From: Nymphaea colorata
Lineage: Eukaryota > Streptophyta > Magnoliopsida > Nymphaeales > Nymphaeaceae
Assembly (NCBI RefSeq): GCF_008831285.2
Contig: NC_045140.1
Location: forward strand, 18,474,370 to 18,538,369
DNA: 64,000 nucleotides
Direction: 5' to 3'
The notes below the pieces were generated by a model that saw nothing but the letters and a program-made list of their open reading frames with translations, had not been told where the DNA came from and made no database searches. A program made the translations under genes and the position numbers. Shown piece after piece: positions 57,096 through 64,000 of this stretch (positions are counted from its first letter, which is position 1; every line of letters starts with the position of its first letter).

Positions 57096-60000
57096 TCGAA
57101 TCGAATATTATGATAAATATAATTTATTAAAGCATTTTAATTATTGCCTTTACTAATTAAAAAAAATATTTACCCAGTCCAACGAGAAGTCATATGGTTC
57201 CTTATTTGAATGTAAAAATACGATGTCCCTCTTTGGTACTTGTCAAAATAGTTGAGAATATGAAGCCCTCCATTGAATGAAAGACAAAAAATGTGGTTCT
57301 TAAATAACTATGCATTTCCCTTTATGCATTGTTGGAAAAGATGAAAGAAGGAAATAGCAAAGCCCAACGTTGAAACAAGTGGGCCGTGCTGCTGCTCTTG
57401 GGAATTTACTTCACACATCACAGCACGCAAAAAGCTCAAAATTATCTAAGTGAAAAGGATGCAAAAGGGAAGCAAAAGGGGAAGAAAAAAAAATTCCTCA
57501 TGCACTCTTCTTTTTCTCAGAAAAAGTAGACCTTGGCTTTTGGCACTCATTCATAGGATTCCTCTATCCATCAGTAATGGGGATGGAAATAAAAGTTAGT
57601 CCATTCTCTCTCTCTTTCTTTTTATAAGATTTTAGACTGGATAACCCGGTACATGTCCCCGCAATTTTACATTGATATATATGAGTACTAAAGGGCAGGC
57701 ACTAAAAGCATGGTCTTTAGGTATGATGATCATCAACTACACGTGGTCGGCACTCATTGTCTGGTTTAGTGTTTCACGTGCCCGATGCCTACACTTTATT
57801 ACTATAAGACAACAATCTTTATTGAAGACCCAAGTAGCTTCTCTTGAATCCAACTTTGAATGCTGATCGCGAATCTCGAGATCTACGGACGCAGTGGAGC
57901 CTTTGAATTCGGTGTAGATTAATTTAGCACCTGGATTTACAGTTCATACCTGTGACGATACTTTTGGCTATGCCGAAAGAAGCATGTATTTTGCAGATGC
58001 AGTCTTTGACACCAACTTTGCAGCGTTCTTTTTTTTTTTCCCCTTTTTGATGAATAATCCTGAATGTTTACTGACTATAACTGTAGCTTAGCCTTTGAGA
58101 CCAGTTTGGCAGGCCGGTAGCCAAGTGGGTTCTGGTCAACAATCGATGTCATGGACAGAGATGGACCCTCACAGTTGAACTGAGCATACTTAGTGAAGTA
58201 GGCGTGTTCCCTGCTTGAATGAGTGGGCTCCCATATATAGACAGCGAACTTGATTACTCCGGCAACTTGCATGCCCCTCCTGTACTGCTCGTGTGGCTCT
58301 TTTATGCTTGAAATACTCGTGCATGTACATAAAATTTATAAAAGGTGGGTTGTAAACTCTAAGATACTATAAGCTAAGTTGTGCCTCATCTCTTTTTTCT
58401 CTCTCCCTCTCTCTCTTTCTCATGCGTGCACGCACACACCATGTGGTCGAGTGTGAGTGTGGGTGCATGCCTGTGCGGCACACATAAAAAGAGAGACATT
58501 TGGTGCTTTATAAGTGAGTGGAATGAATTATAATTTAAGACAGTGGTGCTTGGTTTAATTATCCTTTTTGTGTAAGTTAGCTCAGCTCAAGTGCCAAGGC
58601 ATGTGGCTTAGAAGAGCTGGGCCGGTCTGGCTGCTAAATGGATGGTCATGGTTTGAGCTCCATTAATGTTAGCTCCTTGCACAAGCTGATGCATACAACA
58701 ACCTGGTCTATTCCCATTCTTAACCCAAAAGTGCTAGGAACTAAACAACTAATTGTTTCACCCACCCGCATATAAACCTTCAAAGATTTTAAATGATCTT
58801 TAATATTAGACTAAACTTTCTCATAATGGGTGTTACACTGAAATTACCGCGGCTAAGAATTGATGAATATATTTTGCAGAATACCAGACTAAAGTGCATA
58901 CTTACAGATAGAATAAAGTAAGATTGGTGTCCAAAATTAATACATCGTCTGAAAGTTGTAGGCTGCTGAATTTATTCTCAATTTTTTTTTTTTTTTTGTG
59001 AACAGTTTCAATGGGCATGAAGCTCTCTTTTACTGAGATAGGCAACTAGTAATGATGCAAATGTGTCGAATAAGGGTCGTTTGGTAATAAGAACATTCTA
59101 TACATGAATGATGAATCTGCCTTGAAAGATAAAATGTGACACTAGAACAAGAGTCCCATTAATTTACATTTTACTCCAAAGAAAAAGCAGATTCATGTAA
59201 CACTTACAAGGTGTTCCTCATAAGGTGTTCCTCATGTGAACTGGTGATGACACCAGATCTGAGCCATTTGGGACTCTAGGTACCAATGGTTGGTAGAAGC
59301 ACACATGCTTTGCAGTTAATGTCCAAACTCCAGGTCACTTTGACGCCCAAAGCTGCCTTTGCTAAAGCAAAAAACTTGAAAGCAGAGGAGCTAGAGAGGC
59401 ATCAATGTTCCACAAACACCAACAGACACTCTCAAAAAAGAGAAAAGAAAAAAAAAAAAAAGTGAGCATCCCCATGGAAGTGTAGCAGAAGCGAGTATTC
59501 CCATGTAAGAGTAGCAGGGGCGTGATTATCAGCTGCCTCCTGGTGAAGCTCCCCATGCTAACCTCTTCACCTTGCCACTGTCCTGACAGGGGGAAAGTAA
59601 AAAGAAGCAAAGTGGAAAACTGAGCGATGCATGCACCCTTGGTGGGGCGCGCTGATACGAAACAGCCCATGGATTTTGATTTCTTGCCATCGCTTTCCCG
59701 ATTTCGCGACAGCTTTACTGAAACTGATACAGTGTAACTGGAAACACTTCGTCTATCTGTCCAGCTGAATACATTCAAAGGTTTTTTTATTGTTTAAGGC
59801 TTAACATATGATTATAAATAATATAAAATGGTAGCTATAGTTTGAAAACCCAGCCACTAATAATTCCAACCAGCCTAAGCTATCCAGCTACCCAAACGAA
59901 CTGCTTATAGGAGAGCCGAAATTTCCACCAAACTGTTTGTTTGTTCCTTGTGTCTCAAGGTGCTGTCACCATTAGGCTTTAACTTGCAATGTCAGTGGTC

Positions 60001-61572
60001 TTTTCTTCAACACAAAAGAATTGATGTACTAGAGATTCCAAACGAGAACTGATTGCCTATCAGCCTTTGTCTCCACTATTGCACCAACTCCCTCGGTGAC
60101 CCAAATCTGATTCTTTTGAAAATCAGGTGTAGACAGGTAAAGCCTTGAATCATGACCCAACTCGTAGGGGATAAGCGGTGACTCGGGTGATTCCTGAGTT
60201 CGAAAACGGAGCATGCCAGCAAAATATTGCCAATATACATGTTAGTCTCTCTATCCAGCTTTCTGCTGTTTACCGAAAATATTGCGCCATTTTGTGAATA
60301 TCAGTAAGATCTTTCTCTGTCTTCAAAGAAAACGGAGCTTGAATAACTGCAAATTCTCCATTAAGAATACTGAACTCTTTGGGACCTGTTGTACAAAGCG
60401 ATTCCTGTGCTCAAACTAGTTTGAATTACAGTTCCACGAAAATCTGCGTCCTCCTTTTACAGGTAACGAGGGCCGGTTGCATTATTGGAAACGAGTCAAA
60501 AACAGGGAGAAAAATTGACCGAGGTATGACATGAGCACAAACTTCTCTTTCAATCATGATCGAAAAGTATGAACTGTTGAATCTTTTCAAGCATCTAAGA
60601 TTCGGAACGGAGAGAACACAGTCCATTGTCCACACCAACAGCTCACAAATCCATGTGTCGATATACGAGGCAGCCAACACTGAAGCAGCTCATTTCCCAA
60701 ATGTTGCAAAGCCAATAATTTTCAACTACTCTCTAGCATTTGCAAGAAAATGACACAGAGTTGTCATGTTTCTTTTAACATGTGCTGTCCAAGTGTTGCC
60801 TACTTAGCAAATTATATGGAAAGCAATGATGGCAGGCACTGAACTGCCGGTCCCATTCAAAAGGAAAAAGAAGAAGAAGAAGAAAGATTAATGGTTTAAC
60901 AAGGTGCTCATGAAACTGTAAGTTGTTGGGTTATTGACAATATGGCTTCTCCCTTTTCTTTCCTGGGTCAGATGTTTTCAGCTTGCTTTTTGACACGCTT
61001 TGTTAGAAAGCTTCTGTATGGTTAACAGCATCTTTATCTTGAAATTTCAGCTGTAAAATCCTAATTTACAAAAGCTGTTCCGTCAGTGCATAGCACAAGA
61101 ATTTCTCCACTTAAAAGATCTATTTATTTATAAACAGAAAACACTTGTAACCAAGGATTTCTGCTGTTTACAGGTACAATGTAGAGTTGTCTCTCCAAAG
61201 ATATTACTTTTTTGATAGATGGCTTTAATCCCTCTAGTGCCAGCCCACAGAGATGGGAACTCGAGATCAACATGAAGAGGAAAGGAGAAACATAACGAGA
61301 TCGAATAAGAGACTTGCTACAGGGTCTTAGACATATCTCACTTTTTCTGTTTAAGCAAATAAAAAATGAAGATTGCATAGCATTATAGGACTCGGAACAA
61401 TAGTGCTGGCTAACACAAAGCCTGGTCTCCTACCCTTTTAGGAAGGGGTATCTTTGTCTTTTTCGGAAAAAAAAATATTTTTTTGGTTTCCACTTTTGTC
61501 CTTCATATAGGAGGGAGACCCTTTTTGCCCATTAAGGGTATTTTGGTCATTTGGCTCTTAAAACACAGTCCC
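57096..61572. other. Intergenic, no recognised gene
   Basis: AT-rich with CT and T runs (58390-58425, 58982-58998). A minus-strand frame at 60029-60214 (61 codons) has ordinary protein composition ('LGHDSRLYLSTPDFQKNQIW'), but I recognise no family and see no partner exon. A minus-strand frame at 59362-59778 is long but compositionally odd. Nothing is annotated as a gene. Confidence 0.45.
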
Positions 61573-61920
61573 ATTCCCATATTAAGGGCCTAAAATATAT
61601 CCTTCTCCACCAGTAAATGTCAAATGCGAAGAGCTTTGCAATTTGTGACTCAGAAACAGAGACAATATTAACTTCTGCTTTTTTCTTGTAATCAGGTTAA
61701 GCAAAATCTGCCAGGAGGGTTATTAGATGGCTCATTCTTTTGCCTTATTCCCATATTAAGGGCCTAAAATATATCCTTCTCCGCCAGTAAATGTCAAATG
61801 CGAAGAGCTTTGCAATTTGTGATTCAGAAACAGAGACAATAATAACTTCTGCTTTTTTCTTGTAATCAGGTTAAGCAAAATCTGCCAGGAGGGTTATTAG
61901 ATGGCTCACTCTTTTGCCTT
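61573..61920. repeat. Tandem duplication, 2 x 174 bp
   Basis: Units start at 61573 and 61747 with 'attcccatattaagggccta' and differ at only a few positions ('ctccacc' versus 'ctccgcc', 'tgactcag' versus 'tgattcag'). Non-coding. Recent origin. Confidence 0.93.
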
Positions 61921-62985
61921 CTTCCTTTTAATAAATATAGAGTGAGATGAAAGATTTGGTCGGGAGCTTCACCCTGTCGTAAAAATCTGAAACTTTGACC
62001 GGCCATCAATTACAATCACCTCCAAACCAAATCTGTTGTTGGGGCCCGCATGCTGAGCACTTTCATGTCTACATTTTAGGGCAATAATATCCTAACTTTA
62101 GGAACATAATATACCAATTCAAGCTTGATCAAACTGTAAGATAAGGTACATGGAACAAGGCCCAAAAAGTTTAAAGGATGAGTTCAGCTTTTACGCTTTC
62201 TGTCATGTGCTAAACTGGAACTTGGCAGGCCCTTGACTCCTCAGGATCACTGGTTTAATCAGCGCCTTAAGTCAGTTTCATCAAGATAAAAGTTAGGGAA
62301 ACCGAGTACTGTACTGCCTGCCAATCATGATATGGGCCTTGACCTTTTCAATGAACTCATGAACCAGTGAGGCTTATCATCACTGTAAGTAGTTACAGAA
62401 GCCTGCACAAGTAGAACCATGAAGAGTTCATTTGTGTCAATCTCTTGAAGTGAGATGCCCAAAGCTCCGCACAAACAGTGACATGCTTCAGCTGGGAAAG
62501 TTGAATTAAGTTTTAAATGGCAATTAATCGACAGTGGTGTAGCAGTTCAAAGGTGATTTCGAATGCCCAAATGTTATTTGTTTGCCAATCAAATTGGAAT
62601 ATCCGTCATGCTGAAAATTTTGGTGGCAAAAAGTCCCCACTTTAACGAAGAAAACAAGAACAAGGGGAACTGGGAGGAAGGAGCTAGTCAGCCATGGAGC
62701 AAAGCTTATAACCAACACGAAAGTTAAGGTGGCATGGCTCTTGTGGATTCCATCTGGGCAGCAGTGTATAAAAGAATAGTATTTGCCATCTGGGCAGTAG
62801 TGTATCTCAATGTCTAGTTGGGTGATCAGGAAGAGCATATGATCCTACCACTTCATCCTACGAGAGGGCCAAAACACTTACCTTTTCTCTCATCCCCTTG
62901 AGGAACAGTCGTGCTATAAGTGATTCGGGATAGGCGCCCGCACTATACTTTAACTTGCATATTAGTGCTTTTTTTTGCAGCAAAG
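61921..62985. other. Intergenic, nothing seen
   Basis: No domain-bearing frame. A short imperfect repeat around 'catctgggcag.agtgtat' occurs at about 62752 and 62789. Confidence 0.5.
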
Positions 62986-63057
62986 AGAGTTAACATCCCG
63001 AGAATTCAAAATGGATACTAGAGAGTTAACATCTCGAGAATTCAAAACGGATACTAG
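62986..63057. repeat. Tandem duplication, 2 x 36 bp
   Basis: 'agagttaacatc.cgagaatt' begins at 62986 and at 63022. The 36-bp unit keeps a small frame open (RELTSREFK.DT twice) that runs to a stop at 63179-63181. Just upstream is 'gcttttttttgcag', an acceptor-like string, so this could be a terminal exon of an unrecognised gene. That is weak. Confidence 0.7.
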
Positions 63058-63181
63058 CTGCCCACCTGCTCCATCTCATCCATTGCGTAAGCCCCTCAAA
63101 GGTATATCTGAACACCCAGTTGTTGCACTCTTTCCAAATCCACTGACAACAGCTAAAGAGCAGGGGCATTTTAACCATTAA

Positions 63182-64000
63182 TTAGGAACCTAATATCCTA
63201 ACCTATATCGTTCCATATTGACTTTGCATGTGCAACTCATGTCTAGATCAACCAAGATCAACCTGACAATGAAAAACATGGATTTCTTCTCCTTTTTCTT
63301 CACTTTTTTTTTTCTCTTTTAAATTTTCCCCGTGTTATTCATTCCTCTGTCTGCCAAACCATCTCAATCATCCATTTAAGGCATAGATGGTGTAGATCTG
63401 TAGGTCCCCAAAGGATAATTTTACGGATTGAGAAGATTGGGTGGGTCAGAAATTTTTTGGACCCTAATTCATAAAGAAAATTATGTTATAAGCAAAAAAA
63501 AAAAGAAGGTACCCAAGTTGAAGTATTAATTTCCAGCAGCTACCCACATGTCTCCTTATAATGAGGTGGCCAGCAGTAGAGAGACAAGGTGGCAGTGGTT
63601 CTTTTTTTTTTCTCCTCCTTTCTTTTTTTGAAATTTAAGGCGAATTGATATTTGAACAATAGGAGGTGAGAAAGTATCAAGTCTGTCTTCACATGATTAA
63701 AGAAATTAAATAGGTACGCACTTCCCCATAGTATATTATTTTGCGTTCGGGGAATGAAAGGAAGAGTATTAATTAAAAAATCTGAAGCCAAAACTTTTCC
63801 TTTCATAGAAGATTCCATGGACACCTCAAGACTCGTTTGTGGAATAGAATGCTAAAGAGAAGAGAGGGTTTTCGGTTTTTTTTCCTTCTGCAGATGAAGT
63901 AATCAATTGCTCGTTATGAAACTGATGTTGGACCCGATCGCTCGCACATACAAAGTTATGATTGATTGTATCTGGTGTTCGGGTCCTCGGAACTTCAGAT
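63182..64000. other. Intergenic to window end, nothing recognised
   Basis: AT-rich with T runs at 63306-63320 and 63601-63610. No supported gene or RNA. Confidence 0.5.

Noticed and set aside
59362-59778. 138-codon minus-strand frame
   Set aside because: Long only by chance: it includes a poly-Phe run from a poly(A) tract, has no recognisable domain, and lacks gene context.

Overview
This is nuclear DNA of a flowering plant. The evidence is GT-AG introns in canonical genes, plant-specific families (UPF0496, CYSTM, DCC/DUF393, plant HMA proteins, plant SAR1), Ty1/copia and hAT remnants, and many long (AT)n tracts. Genus and species cannot be read from the sequence. Gene density is low: five genes look intact or nearly so, one is frame-shifted, and much of the rest is made of duplicated blocks and decayed mobile elements.

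Layout. 0-5.8 kb: a UPF0496 gene (1541-2522, + strand) with one apparent frameshift, a clear TATA box and a promoter built of partial repeats. 5.8-8.45 kb: a duplicated block carrying a small CYSTM gene (- strand); its sister block with a second CYSTM gene is at 40.0-42.5 kb. 8.56-10.0 and 18.9-20.9 kb: paired copies of a Ty1/copia 5' end, with a third partial LTR copy at 42.5-43.1 kb. 10.3-15.5 kb: a three-exon DCC thiol-disulfide oxidoreductase-like gene (- strand) whose 4.2-kb intron holds three tandem 284-bp units. 23-24.7 kb: a dead hAT transposase with a DUF659 region. 25.17-25.97 kb: a complete miniature LTR element (PBS, PPT, 5-bp target duplication).

26.6-39 kb is the most rearranged part. 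One family of plant 2OG-Fe(II) oxygenase is broken into pieces. The first two exons lie on the minus strand (26.64-26.91 kb) behind an inverted copy of the SAR1 upstream region. Later exons lie on the plus strand in two sets (27.86-29.11 and 32.85-38.37 kb). A 429-bp-arm inverted repeat surrounds the first plus-strand set. Each set is followed by a heavy-metal-associated (HMA) domain gene, one apparently intact (29.67-30.20 kb) and one a 3' remnant (38.62-38.81 kb). Splice phases in the oxygenase exons still match, but no complete copy exists.

44-49 kb: unassigned sequence plus a 1.27-kb terminal-inverted-repeat element with an 8-bp target duplication. 49.37-51.99 kb: an intact three-exon SAR1 GTPase gene (193 aa), the best-supported gene here. 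52-64 kb: mostly featureless, with two short tandem duplications and one weak tRNA-like trace.

Functionally the genes are unrelated: COPII vesicle budding (SAR1), a predicted thiol-disulfide protein (DCC), tail-anchored Cys-rich stress-type proteins (CYSTM), an HMA-fold protein and a UPF0496 membrane protein. The common theme is recent local duplication, inversion and exchange between the loci. I did not find a convincing new multi-gene system. The best leads are the inverted-repeat oxygenase locus with its borrowed SAR1 upstream sequence, the intronic triplication and the two complete small mobile elements.
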